Below the pieces are notes generated by a model. The model did no database searches. It had not been told where the DNA came from and saw nothing but the letters and a program-made list of their open reading frames with translations. Shown here in pieces: positions 46,259-54,829 of a DNA stretch of 64,000 bases (positions are counted from its first letter, which is position 1; every line of letters begins with the position of its first letter). The DNA comes from Fibrobacteraceae bacterium (GTDB lineage Bacteria; Fibrobacterota; Fibrobacteria; Fibrobacterales; Fibrobacteraceae): positions 1 to 64,000 of the forward strand of contig JAGBSH010000023.1 of assembly GCA_017631885.1 (NCBI GenBank), given 5' to 3'. The translations under genes were made by a program, and so were the position numbers.

Positions 46259-47428
46259 TTAATAGAAATTAGGAGGCGGCCAACGAGGGTTCTTAGAGCT
46301 CATATCAACTTTGTAGAAGTCTTTTTGGAAACGTCCATCATTTAAACCATACATTTCCATAATATGACGAGCAAGCCATTTTCCAAGTTTCATCACGGTT
46401 AGTTTACGACGAAGACGGCCCTGGCAATCGCGGTTCATAATATCTGGAAGAGTTGATGTTGTGAGAATTTCATCAATAGCAGGGCTATTTAATTTTTCAC
46501 GAGCTTCTGGACTTGTGTGGAAGTGCGTTACCCCAAAGCAAACACGGTTAGGGTTACCCTTTTTAATATGTTCACAACATTGAACGATTGTAGTGCCTGT
46601 GCGAACCATATCATCAAAAACTATTACGTCTTTCCCTTCAATTTCTTCAATACTTATATCAGATAATTCCGGGTTAAAAGTCATGCTGATTTCACGTTCG
46701 CCAGTACGGACTTTATCCATAACCACGCGTTTGCATTCAGATAATTGCAAAGAATCAAAGACGGCGTTCATAAATGGCCTTGCTCCTTTATCCGGAGCGA
46801 CTATTACTAAGTTGTCGCCATCTTTACCCGTTTGTACAAAATTGGATGTTTTAATATAATGAGCGTAAACTTCAGTTGGAATCAAGTTGTGAAAATTTCC
46901 TTCAAAAATTTCAGCAAAGAGATTCTGTACCTTGATACTATGGTTGTGAACAGTTACTACTGCATCTACACCAGATTTTTTTAGAAGTTCAGCGTAAAGA
47001 AGAGAAGTAAAAGCCTGACCATCAAATTTCTTTAAATCAACATCTGGTCTATCTTTTTCGAGTTCACCTATACGGTGAGGACCGCGGTCTTGAGCACTAT
47101 AGAAAAGGTCTGGTTCTACAAGAACCACTTGTTCAGCCCCGTTATCTTTTGCTGCACGAGCAAGAATGCAATTACGCATAGCATAATCATTACGGCTGCG
47201 TTCATGGTTTGAAACAGAGCAAATTAAAACAATTTTTCCTTCTAAACGATTCCCGATATTTTCCATATCGTCAGCATCAAGCATATAACGAGGGCAAAAT
47301 TCAGAATTTGCAAAGGTTTTTAGAGAAACCATATCGGAAATATCTTCACGGAGTCCGATATATTGCGCCATATCAATGGCGAACGGATCGTCGGTGAAAT
47401 TGCCGGTCACGATAAAACGATCAGACAT
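46259..47428 (-). CDS. prs: ribose-phosphate pyrophosphokinase, long form
   Basis: 389-aa PRPP synthetase-type protein making phosphoribosyl pyrophosphate for nucleotides, His and Trp. Seen: the N-terminal half with VSLKTFANSEFCPRYML and LICSVSNHERSRND, the pyrimidine-type region VVTVHNHSIKVQNLFAEIF, and the PRPP-binding motif VIVFDDMVRTGTT (near 280). The protein is some 70 residues longer than usual forms (about 315) and its motifs are divergent, as in the alternative form 2 of this family. ATG at 47428 behind AAGGA. Single gene transcript, separated from lysA by a terminator. Confidence 0.82.
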   Translation of the reverse strand: MSDRFIVTGNFTDDPFAIDMAQYIGLREDISDMVSLKTFANSEFCPRYMLDADDMENIGNRLEGKIVLICSVSNHERSRNDYAMRNCILARAAKDNGAEQVVLVEPDLFYSAQDRGPHRIGELEKDRPDVDLKKFDGQAFTSLLYAELLKKSGVDAVVTVHNHSIKVQNLFAEIFEGNFHNLIPTEVYAHYIKTSNFVQTGKDGDNLVIVAPDKGARPFMNAVFDSLQLSECKRVVMDKVRTGEREISMTFNPELSDISIEEIEGKDVIVFDDMVRTGTTIVQCCEHIKKGNPNRVCFGVTHFHTSPEAREKLNSPAIDEILTTSTLPDIMNRDCQGRLRRKLTVMKLGKWLARHIMEMYGLNDGRFQKDFYKVDMSSKNPRWPPPNFY

Positions 47429-47536
47429 AAAGGTCCTTTTTTTGAAAGGGAGAATTTGAATGTTCCAAATATAAAAATTTATTATTGGCTTTTTTTTCTC
47501 ATTTATAAAAAGGCGATAAATTGCAGGGTAAATGCG

Positions 47537-47574
47537 AAAAAAAGATTTCTCCGATAGCGCAGCTATCGGAGAAA
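47537..47574 (-). terminator. lysA terminator
   Basis: 13-bp perfect stem (47546-47558 with 47562-47574) and 3-nt loop. On the minus strand it is followed by a run of T residues (47537-47543). It lies 35 bp after lysA. Confidence 0.9.
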
Positions 47575-47608
47575 AGGTTAAAACATTATGAATAAAGAGA
47601 ATTTAGAG

Positions 47609-48868
47609 TTAAAAATCAATCACTTTATCGTTTTGAAGCATCTGTTCAAAAGATTGCCTTTCTCTTATAAGTTTGAGTTCACCTTTTGAATACATAGCTT
47701 CTGCAGCATAACGACGGCTATTATAATTACTGCTCATAGAAGCACCATAAGCGCCGGCATCGTGAAGAATTAGCAAATCACCGACTTGTGCTTTGGGCAA
47801 ATTACGGGTGACAACAAAACCGCCTTCTTCTTGAGTGAAAACATCGCCTGATTCACAAAGAGGACCTGCCACAATGACATTTTCGGATTCATTTAATTCG
47901 CGGTCGTCGCAAGCGATAATAGAAATCCCATGATAACTACCATAGAAACTCGGGCGAACCAAATCGGTAAAGCCTGCATTCACTAAGTAGAATGTATTAT
48001 CGGCTTGCTTTTTAATGGCTCTAATTTCTGATACGAGATAACCGCTTTCTGCTACAAGATAACGCCCTGGCTCAACTTCTAAAGAAACAGAATGTCCAAT
48101 GCTTTGTTCAATACGTTTTCTCGCTTTATCCCAAAGTTCAAAATAAAGTTGCATATCAATCCGGTTCCCTTTTTCTTCTTCTTTATAAGAAATAGGGAGA
48201 CCTCCGCCGGCAGAAATAGTTTTAAGATGGCTGCCAAGAGCGCGGGCGGCATCGCACATAGAATCGCAAACTTTGGCTAAGTGTTCAAAGTCTGAACCAG
48301 AACCAATGTGCATGTGTAAGCCAGAAATCCACATTCCATGTTTTTGAGCTAACTTAACACATTCTTTAATTTGTTCATGCCAAACGCCATGCTTTGATAA
48401 ATCTCCACCAGTATTTACCTTGCTTGAGTGACCATGTCCAAAACCAGGATTCACGCGAAGAGTAAGGTCTGTACGAATACCTGCCGCAGCCAGTTGTTCG
48501 ATCATATCTGGAGAGCCAATATTCACCGGAATTTTGTGTTGCTTTACAAGTTCTAAAGCGTCTGCGTCGAAAATGTCAGCAGTATAAACAATTTCCGGAG
48601 CTTTCCCTTTTTCTATTCCACCTTTGTAACCGGCTTTTAAAGCACGAACAATTTCGCCCGCCGAAACGGCATCTACTACAACGCCAAGGCGTTTCATTAA
48701 TGCCAAAACAGAAAGGTTTGAACAAGCTTTTTGTGCATAGCGCACCACATCAAAAACTTTTGTCTCTTTGACGCGTTCTTCTATAGTTTCGCGGTTATAT
48801 ATCCAAAGAGGCGTTCCATACTCTTTGGCGGCTTTTACAAAAATATCTTTAGGAATAGAATAATTCAT
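47609..48868 (-). CDS. lysA: diaminopimelate decarboxylase
   Basis: 419-aa PLP-dependent decarboxylase, the last step of lysine synthesis. Seen: YAQKACSNLSVL (PLP lysine, near 45), the glycine-rich phosphate loop SAGGGLPIS, LEVEPGRYLVAESG and the CESGD motif near the dimer-shared active site. Family usually has YAVKANSN around the Lys; here it is YAQKACSN. ATG start at 48868. lysC in the same window starts this pathway. Confidence 0.92.
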   Translation of the reverse strand: MNYSIPKDIFVKAAKEYGTPLWIYNRETIEERVKETKVFDVVRYAQKACSNLSVLALMKRLGVVVDAVSAGEIVRALKAGYKGGIEKGKAPEIVYTADIFDADALELVKQHKIPVNIGSPDMIEQLAAAGIRTDLTLRVNPGFGHGHSSKVNTGGDLSKHGVWHEQIKECVKLAQKHGMWISGLHMHIGSGSDFEHLAKVCDSMCDAARALGSHLKTISAGGGLPISYKEEEKGNRIDMQLYFELWDKARKRIEQSIGHSVSLEVEPGRYLVAESGYLVSEIRAIKKQADNTFYLVNAGFTDLVRPSFYGSYHGISIIACDDRELNESENVIVAGPLCESGDVFTQEEGGFVVTRNLPKAQVGDLLILHDAGAYGASMSSNYNSRRYAAEAMYSKGELKLIRERQSFEQMLQNDKVIDF

Positions 48869-48955
48869 AAAGAAAATTTAGTAAAATGTTTTGCGCCTTA
48901 TGAATTAAGCAGAGGTAAAGTGGAGAAAAATGCTCATTCTTCTTTTTACAAGAAC

Positions 48956-50035
48956 TCAATCTTTTCGTAAATACCGCACGGCACGTTCTTTGCCATACAA
49001 AACATTACTGGATTTATTGTTTTTAGAATTTGTTCCGTTTATTCTGTAGATTGCCTGGGAATAGGGTTTAATAATATTTTTGTTTTTAAAAATAAGCTGG
49101 GGTTCTTCCTCGTTATAATGAATTTTTGTATACGTAGTATCTATGCTATCTGCCATATAATTATTTGCTATGTGATAAGACAATTCATTTACATTAATAT
49201 TTTTACAAGTAAAAATACGTTCTGGAGAAAATCCATAGTGTTCTATGTAAACAAACTCTCCTTCTATACACTCAGAAGGGGTTATCATACTGTATTTATA
49301 ACATATTTTATTTAGTGTCTTTTTAATTTCATATTTAATGAACTTAAAATCATAATAACATGTCGCATAAGAAGTATCTTTTTTGTACACTAAAAAAAGA
49401 GAGTCATCAAATCGCATATTTAATAAAAAATTCCCCATAGAATCGTTGTAAAATGAATGTGAAATGTGAAAGTATTTTTCTTGTTTTAAGGAATCTGTAA
49501 ATTGTCTTGATTCTAAAAAATCGTTTCGAAAATCAAAAGCTTTAGTAGAATCAGGAATGTAGCCTATAGGAGCAATCCATAAAGAATCAGAGTAATTTTC
49601 TTTTTCTATTGTTAAAATACCAATGTGATGTAATTGAACATACGGAAGAGGTTTAGGGCGGGAATAATCTTCATTGATTTGGATTATGAGTGGAGGAATT
49701 ACAGGATTTGATTTATCTAAACCACCAATTTCTAAAGCATAATAACTTATAGTGTCAAACATATATTTATAAGAGGTACAATTATCTGCTGGGTCTAAAA
49801 AAACACCATTAGAATCATAATTTATAACATTCGCGATATGATAATAGGGGTCATTTATGCTAAAAAATTTTGAGGATTCATCTATAACATTTGGAACAAA
49901 AAATTGAACAGGCCAATAAAATCTATAATTACAATTAAATCTTAAACCCTTATTCACATCATCTAAATGCAAATATCTGGTTTGTGTATATCCTAGTAAA
50001 GAAAAGAAAACGATTATGAAAGCAAGCTTTTTCAT
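48956..50035 (-). CDS. secreted paralogue A, C-terminal tag family
   Basis: 359-aa secreted protein. The N-terminal signal peptide is MKKLAFIIVFFSLLGYTQ; this Met (50035) was chosen because the two paralogues start there, although an in-frame ATG lies at 50047. The middle (about 150-225) shares a block with the paralogues: HIGILTIEKENYSDSLWIAP, SKAFDFRNDF-like segments and a DTSYATCYYDF stretch. The last 35 residues (YRINGTNSKNNKSSNVLYG, then ERAVRYLRKD) are nearly identical to those of the paralogues at DNA level (3-4 differences in 77 bp). Family not recognised. It is the last gene of the cluster. Confidence 0.72.
   Translation of the reverse strand: MKKLAFIIVFFSLLGYTQTRYLHLDDVNKGLRFNCNYRFYWPVQFFVPNVIDESSKFFSINDPYYHIANVINYDSNGVFLDPADNCTSYKYMFDTISYYALEIGGLDKSNPVIPPLIIQINEDYSRPKPLPYVQLHHIGILTIEKENYSDSLWIAPIGYIPDSTKAFDFRNDFLESRQFTDSLKQEKYFHISHSFYNDSMGNFLLNMRFDDSLFLVYKKDTSYATCYYDFKFIKYEIKKTLNKICYKYSMITPSECIEGEFVYIEHYGFSPERIFTCKNINVNELSYHIANNYMADSIDTTYTKIHYNEEEPQLIFKNKNIIKPYSQAIYRINGTNSKNNKSSNVLYGKERAVRYLRKD
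48965..49041 (-). repeat. C-terminal coding repeat, copy A
   Basis: 77-bp segment coding the C-terminal tag of paralogue A. By eye it differs from the copy at 54839-54915 at 3 positions and from the copy at 50065-50141 at 4. Confidence 0.85.
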
Positions 50036-50055
50036 ATTCAATTTCATCCAATTAT

Positions 50056-51147
50056 TTATTCTTTTCGTAAATACCGCACGGCACGTTCTTTGCCATACAA
50101 GATATTACTGGATTTATTTTTTTTAGAATTTGTGCCGTTTACTTTGTATATTGCTGGGTAGTAGGTTTTAACAGAGTTCTTATTTTTTAAGATAGGTTGA
50201 GGTGGATTGTTGTAATCAAAAGTCCAATATATAGTATCCAATTCAAAAGGTAATATGATTTGCTTTATAATTTTATAAGCCAATTCATTTTCATCAACTT
50301 GTTTACAAGTAAAATAACGTTTTGAAAGATATTCGTATTTATTTGTATGAAATTTTTTTTCTTTTAAGCAAGTATCCTTTTTATCGTTATATACTTCACA
50401 GATAACACCTTCAGAATATGAGTACTGAGTGAGAGTTTTGACAGATGCATATTCATAATCATAGTAACATACTGCATAAGAAGTATCCTTTTTATATACG
50501 AAAAAGAGCGAGTCGTCATTTTTTCGAAAGTTTAGAGACATGTTTCCCATAGAATCATTAAAAAAAGCATGTGAAATGTGAAAGTATTTTTCTTGTTTTA
50601 GGGAATCTGTAAATTGTCTTGATTCTAAAAAATCATTTCTAAAATCAAAAGCCTTGGTAGAATCAGGAATGTAACCCATAGGAGCAATCCATAATGAATC
50701 AGAATAATTTTCTTTTTCAATTGTCAAAATACCAATGTGATCTGATGATATATTTGATGATGTTGAATTTGATGATGTTGATGCAAGTACTCCTACACCC
50801 CCTTGAAGCATTTGCACAATTAATGGAGGAAAAACAGAATCCTTTAAATCATAAAATGCTAATGCATAATGTTCCCTTGGGTTTGATATGTACTTATAGT
50901 TTGAACACGTATCTCCATAATCAAATAAAACACCACTGGAATCAAAATTTATAATGCTAATCGCGCGAGTGTCGATATGGTAAAGAGGGTTGTATGAGTC
51001 AAAATATTCTGCAGGCCAAAATATATCGTAATAAATATCTAAACAGTATTCAAAAAACTCATACTTATCATCGTAAAAATGCAAATATCTAGTTTGTGCA
51101 TACCCTAGTAACGCAAAGAAGGCTATTATATAAGCAAGCTTTTTCAT
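50056..51147 (-). CDS. secreted paralogue B, C-terminal tag family
   Basis: 363-aa secreted protein with signal peptide MKKLAYIIAFFALLGYAQ and start ATG 51147 behind AGGAGGGG. It shares with paralogue A a central block (about 145-235: HIGILTIEKENYSDSLWIAP, DSTKAFDFRNDFLESRQF, EKYFHISHAF) and the C-terminal tag. The N-terminal 87 bp of coding and leader sequence are identical to those of paralogue C. Between these parts the paralogues differ greatly. It lies 9 bp after the protease gene, so the two are co-transcribed. Function unknown. Confidence 0.75.
   Translation of the reverse strand: MKKLAYIIAFFALLGYAQTRYLHFYDDKYEFFEYCLDIYYDIFWPAEYFDSYNPLYHIDTRAISIINFDSSGVLFDYGDTCSNYKYISNPREHYALAFYDLKDSVFPPLIVQMLQGGVGVLASTSSNSTSSNISSDHIGILTIEKENYSDSLWIAPMGYIPDSTKAFDFRNDFLESRQFTDSLKQEKYFHISHAFFNDSMGNMSLNFRKNDDSLFFVYKKDTSYAVCYYDYEYASVKTLTQYSYSEGVICEVYNDKKDTCLKEKKFHTNKYEYLSKRYFTCKQVDENELAYKIIKQIILPFELDTIYWTFDYNNPPQPILKNKNSVKTYYPAIYKVNGTNSKKNKSSNILYGKERAVRYLRKE
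50065..50141 (-). repeat. C-terminal coding repeat, copy B
   Basis: 77-bp segment coding the C-terminal tag of paralogue B. It differs from copy C (54839-54915) at a single position by eye. Confidence 0.85.
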
Positions 51148-51168
51148 ATCCCCTCCTTATTCTGTGGC
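51082..51168 (-). repeat. N-terminal/leader repeat, copy 1
   Basis: 87-bp block, identical by eye to 55823-55909. It contains the end of the protease gene, the ribosome site and the signal-peptide codons of paralogue B. Confidence 0.85.
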
Positions 51169-54100
51169 AGCCTTAAAAAGTATAGGCAAAATGGTGTACG
51201 GTAAACTTTCAATCTTTTTAATTCTATAACCAAAACCTTCAACTCCATCGTTATCACTATCTAAAACAATCTTTAATTTGTTTGTATGAAATGTTATGCG
51301 TTTACCTGCAAGTGATGAACCCGTGGATTTGCTTAGCAATTTATCTTTTGCATCATAAATATAAATTGTATCTCCAGAACCGAGAGTTGCCTCCTCGCCA
51401 AAAATAACGTAATTCTCAAGATTATCCCCTAAATCATATTCACATTGCAAAGTTGACATAGGTGGGTATGGGGAAACTACGCCACAAATTGAATCATTTA
51501 AAGGAACATCACTTGCTAAAGATACAACTTGGGCATTTTTATCTGAAATGCCATTCCCTTGGGTAATACTTGTTCCCATTACAACCACTTGCCATATTCC
51601 TGATTCAGGATTATCTACATCAACAACTTCCACATTATTTAAATGGTCAAAACATTCAGAATCTAATCTATAGGGTTTGTTGCAATCTCTTACGGCGTCT
51701 TGAATGTCACGTAATTTTATTTTTTCCGTACCCTTATAACGCCATCCAAAGGTTGTTTTTTCTAATTCATCTGTTGGTAATGGATTTAATTTCCATGGAT
51801 AATGGTATTTCCCTGAAGGTGAAATTAAATATATATCTAAATCATTGACCAATTTAGAATCCGTATAGAAAAGTTTTGGAGGTATTATTGAATCTATCTT
51901 TCCATAAGCATCGTCCCAAACCATGGTTACACGGAAGGCGTCTTTGCTTGGGGCAATATACAGATTCCAACGTTTTTCTACACCATTTGCAATTTCTGTT
52001 TCCAGGTAGCGATTTTCTTCTAAAACTTGAAGTGCTTTTTTTGCATTGACTTTACCCCAACCTGTAGCAAAATCAGGACCTTTTCCATAAGGTGTATAAT
52101 AATTATTCCCATCATTTTCTGAATGTGTAATATCAGGGTTAGGTCTCATATATTTTTTTATTTCTTCTGTAATGGATACTTCCATATCTTCTGCTGTGTG
52201 AATAAGCATAGCTTTGACTGTTGAATTTCGCAATGATTTCTTGTCCAAAGGAATTCCTGTTATTTCTCTGTATCGTTGATAGATTAAAGCGGCAATGCCT
52301 GAAACAAATGGGGCAGACATAGAAGTTCCACCATCTGGCATATCAAAATAACAACTTTCCATATTTTTTTCATTACATGGGTAGGGAGAATGAATAGGGA
52401 TTACTTTTTCATTAACTATTTCTAATTCTGCTCCGGGAGCCATTACATCAGGTTTAATACGACCATCCCAAGTTGGTCCCATACTAGATTTAGAAAAGCG
52501 AATTCCTGTTAAAGCAGAGTAATTCCCAACTGTAATTGCGTTTTTTGAATTAGAAAGAATGGAATGATAACCAATTTGGTAACCGTATTTTTCTCCTGGA
52601 CTAGCAAACCCATTATTGCCAGCTCCTACAACGACTGCTTTTGTTAACGTATCACCATCATCAGTAAAAGTTTTCCAATTGTAAAAAATATTTTTGTCGA
52701 CATTATAATTCGTTATTTCATACCAGCCACACTTATTAACGTCTATATGCGAATGATTAACCACATGGCCAATTTGTCCATTGTAACCATTTGCTCCAGA
52801 GTAAAAATGTACTTTTGGAGCGACTCCACGATATTTGTATTCTGGAGAAAAAGAGCCATTTCCTCCTAAAATGCCAGCAACTGTAGTCGCGTGCCAAAAG
52901 GATGAGTCATTATTTTCCTCAAAGGGTGAGAATTCTTTCATCTGTGCTAATACGTTATCCTTATTCTCTTCTTTAACAAATAACTCCTCTTTTCGAACTT
53001 TTCTAGGAACCATATTTCCATTTTCATCTATTTCATTAAAATCGGGGTGACTCCAATCAATTCCAGAATCATATACTCCTACAACAATTCCTTCTCCAGT
53101 GTAACCTGCATTAGATAGCCATTCTAGATCAGCATTTTTTTGTTTTAAATAATTTTTCCATTCGTCTGAATTTTGCAATTCGGTCACATGAATCGCTTCT
53201 CTACCAACGTCGTTTAAAGGAGCTCCTAAACGTACAACACCTACATACTCAATGTCATTATGTTCTAGCAAACAATCTTTTTGATTTTTGGACAATAACC
53301 CTAAAATCTCATGGTGGTCGATTTTAACATTTTTTACACCACAATTTTGCGCAATGCTTTTACATACTTCCATAGAAACATCAGCAAAACAAGAAATTGT
53401 TATAGAAAGTGAATCTAAATTTTCCTCTTCAGGCAAAAGTTCTAATGTTAATTTTGTAGTATCATCAACAGGGAAGGTGTTATAAAATCCATACATGTTT
53501 TCATTTAAAATTTTCTTCATTTGTTTAGAATGGACTTTTAATAGATACAAAGAAAATCCCTGATATTTACTTCCTTCTAAATCGTCTATCTCATTTTGTT
53601 TTAATAGTTTTCTTTCTTTGCTTGACAAAGGAGTTTCTTTTAACAACCAAAAACGGCCAGGATTTAAAATCTCTGTTGAATCTCCTGAATATGGATAAAT
53701 TACAGATTTTCCGCCTCTATCATACCACAAAACAACATCAGATTTTCTTTTGCCAGAAACGGGATCAACTCCCCACAGCAATTCTTTTGAAGCGTCATAA
53801 ACAGCTACCCAATAATGCGGTTCTGGTGTAGCTGATTTTTGTTGGTAAGAAAAATCTTTTGAGCAATCCCATGCACTCCAATTATTTTTATGTATTCTAA
53901 AATGAATATCTAGTGATTGGGAGGGTTGTAAAACACCCGTTAATTTTATTTGAAAAATATTATATGCTCCAGTAATAAATGATTCTACCTTTGTTGAATA
54001 AAAATAAGTGACGTAATCCACATCTAAAAGAAGGCTAGAATCTTCTGTATTTTCTGCAAAGTAATAAACTTCTGGATTGATAATTGATGTGGTTGATGTA

Positions 54101-54240
54101 TTGGTAAGTTTTAATCTGTATTCAACCCAATTCCATTCAGTGCGATGTCTTTCTGAAAGTAACTGAATTGTCAAGGGGACTTGTTCCTTGGCCAATAACT
54201 GTATTGCAAACAGCAGCAAAAGACAAAGGCCTCTCAACAT
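51157..54240 (-). CDS. subtilisin-like (S8) protease with N-terminal CBM3-like domain
   Basis: 1027-aa secreted serine protease. Signal peptide about 1-17 (MLRGLCLLLLFAIQLLA). Residues about 20-150 resemble a family 3 carbohydrate-binding module (TNTSTTSI, then TGVLQPSQSLDIHFRI and NWSAWDCSKDFSY, then LLWGVDP). The S8 domain (about 395-760) has the triad Asp in GVYDSGIDWSHPD, His in SFWHATTVAG (HAT for the usual HGT) and Ser in GGTSMSAPF. The C-terminal part (about 945-1010) is CUB-like (GSGDTIYIYDAKDKLLSKS). Start is ATG 54240 (a TTG at 54255 is in frame). It lies between a small secreted protein gene and paralogue B. Confidence 0.87.
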   Translation of the reverse strand: MLRGLCLLLLFAIQLLAKEQVPLTIQLLSERHRTEWNWVEYRLKLTNTSTTSIINPEVYYFAENTEDSSLLLDVDYVTYFYSTKVESFITGAYNIFQIKLTGVLQPSQSLDIHFRIHKNNWSAWDCSKDFSYQQKSATPEPHYWVAVYDASKELLWGVDPVSGKRKSDVVLWYDRGGKSVIYPYSGDSTEILNPGRFWLLKETPLSSKERKLLKQNEIDDLEGSKYQGFSLYLLKVHSKQMKKILNENMYGFYNTFPVDDTTKLTLELLPEEENLDSLSITISCFADVSMEVCKSIAQNCGVKNVKIDHHEILGLLSKNQKDCLLEHNDIEYVGVVRLGAPLNDVGREAIHVTELQNSDEWKNYLKQKNADLEWLSNAGYTGEGIVVGVYDSGIDWSHPDFNEIDENGNMVPRKVRKEELFVKEENKDNVLAQMKEFSPFEENNDSSFWHATTVAGILGGNGSFSPEYKYRGVAPKVHFYSGANGYNGQIGHVVNHSHIDVNKCGWYEITNYNVDKNIFYNWKTFTDDGDTLTKAVVVGAGNNGFASPGEKYGYQIGYHSILSNSKNAITVGNYSALTGIRFSKSSMGPTWDGRIKPDVMAPGAELEIVNEKVIPIHSPYPCNEKNMESCYFDMPDGGTSMSAPFVSGIAALIYQRYREITGIPLDKKSLRNSTVKAMLIHTAEDMEVSITEEIKKYMRPNPDITHSENDGNNYYTPYGKGPDFATGWGKVNAKKALQVLEENRYLETEIANGVEKRWNLYIAPSKDAFRVTMVWDDAYGKIDSIIPPKLFYTDSKLVNDLDIYLISPSGKYHYPWKLNPLPTDELEKTTFGWRYKGTEKIKLRDIQDAVRDCNKPYRLDSECFDHLNNVEVVDVDNPESGIWQVVVMGTSITQGNGISDKNAQVVSLASDVPLNDSICGVVSPYPPMSTLQCEYDLGDNLENYVIFGEEATLGSGDTIYIYDAKDKLLSKSTGSSLAGKRITFHTNKLKIVLDSDNDGVEGFGYRIKKIESLPYTILPILFKAATE

Positions 54241-54258
54241 TTGAAAACCTATCAATTG

Positions 54259-54681
54259 TTAAAATTCTTTTTGTTGAATAGCCACTAGAAATACAGCGTT
54301 AGAAACACCTGTAATTTTTTTATAAACAACATTCACAGGATAGCGGTGATTTGCTGCTGACATTGCTATTGAACCTGTCATAACCATGTTCAATGCATCA
54401 GCATTTTCATTTTCGTCAAGGTAATAGAATATGCGTAATGGAACAGAAGTTCCTGAAATATTGGTCGTTTCGTATTCTAAGCAATTAGCTGTTTTACCGA
54501 TATGAAAATTGAGTATTCTTTTGGCAGGCGTAGATTCTTTTGAGTTCATATCATAGGCAAGGCCACAAACATAACCTGTTGCATGACAAGTACCTGTAGG
54601 AAAATTTGAATCATTGCAAATTTCTGCTGTAAAGGCGTTTGTTGCAAAAAGTATGCAAAAAAGCATAAAGAACTTTTTCAT
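54259..54681 (-). CDS. small secreted protein, first gene of the protease operon
   Basis: 140-aa protein with a signal peptide (about 1-19, MKKFFMLFCILFATNAFTA) and AAGGAG in front of its ATG. The mature part has four cysteines (near 22, 32, 39 and 67) which could form disulfides, and beta-type sequence (VPLRIFYYLDENENADA, YPVNVVYKKI). It ends 18 bp before the protease start, so it is the first gene of an operon with the protease and paralogues B and A. A chaperone, inhibitor or substrate role is guesswork. No family recognised. Confidence 0.65.
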   Translation of the reverse strand: MKKFFMLFCILFATNAFTAEICNDSNFPTGTCHATGYVCGLAYDMNSKESTPAKRILNFHIGKTANCLEYETTNISGTSVPLRIFYYLDENENADALNMVMTGSIAMSAANHRYPVNVVYKKITGVSNAVFLVAIQQKEF

Positions 54682-54829
54682 TTTAAACTCCTTGCCTTAA
54701 AAGTGTGTAAGAAAAATATATTTTTTTGAGTTGGTGTCAAGAAATTTTTGTTACTCTAAAAAGAGCAATGCGATTGATAGAGTCCAGGGTGATATCGTGA
54801 TTTTGCTTTCTAAGATAACATAAAATCAT

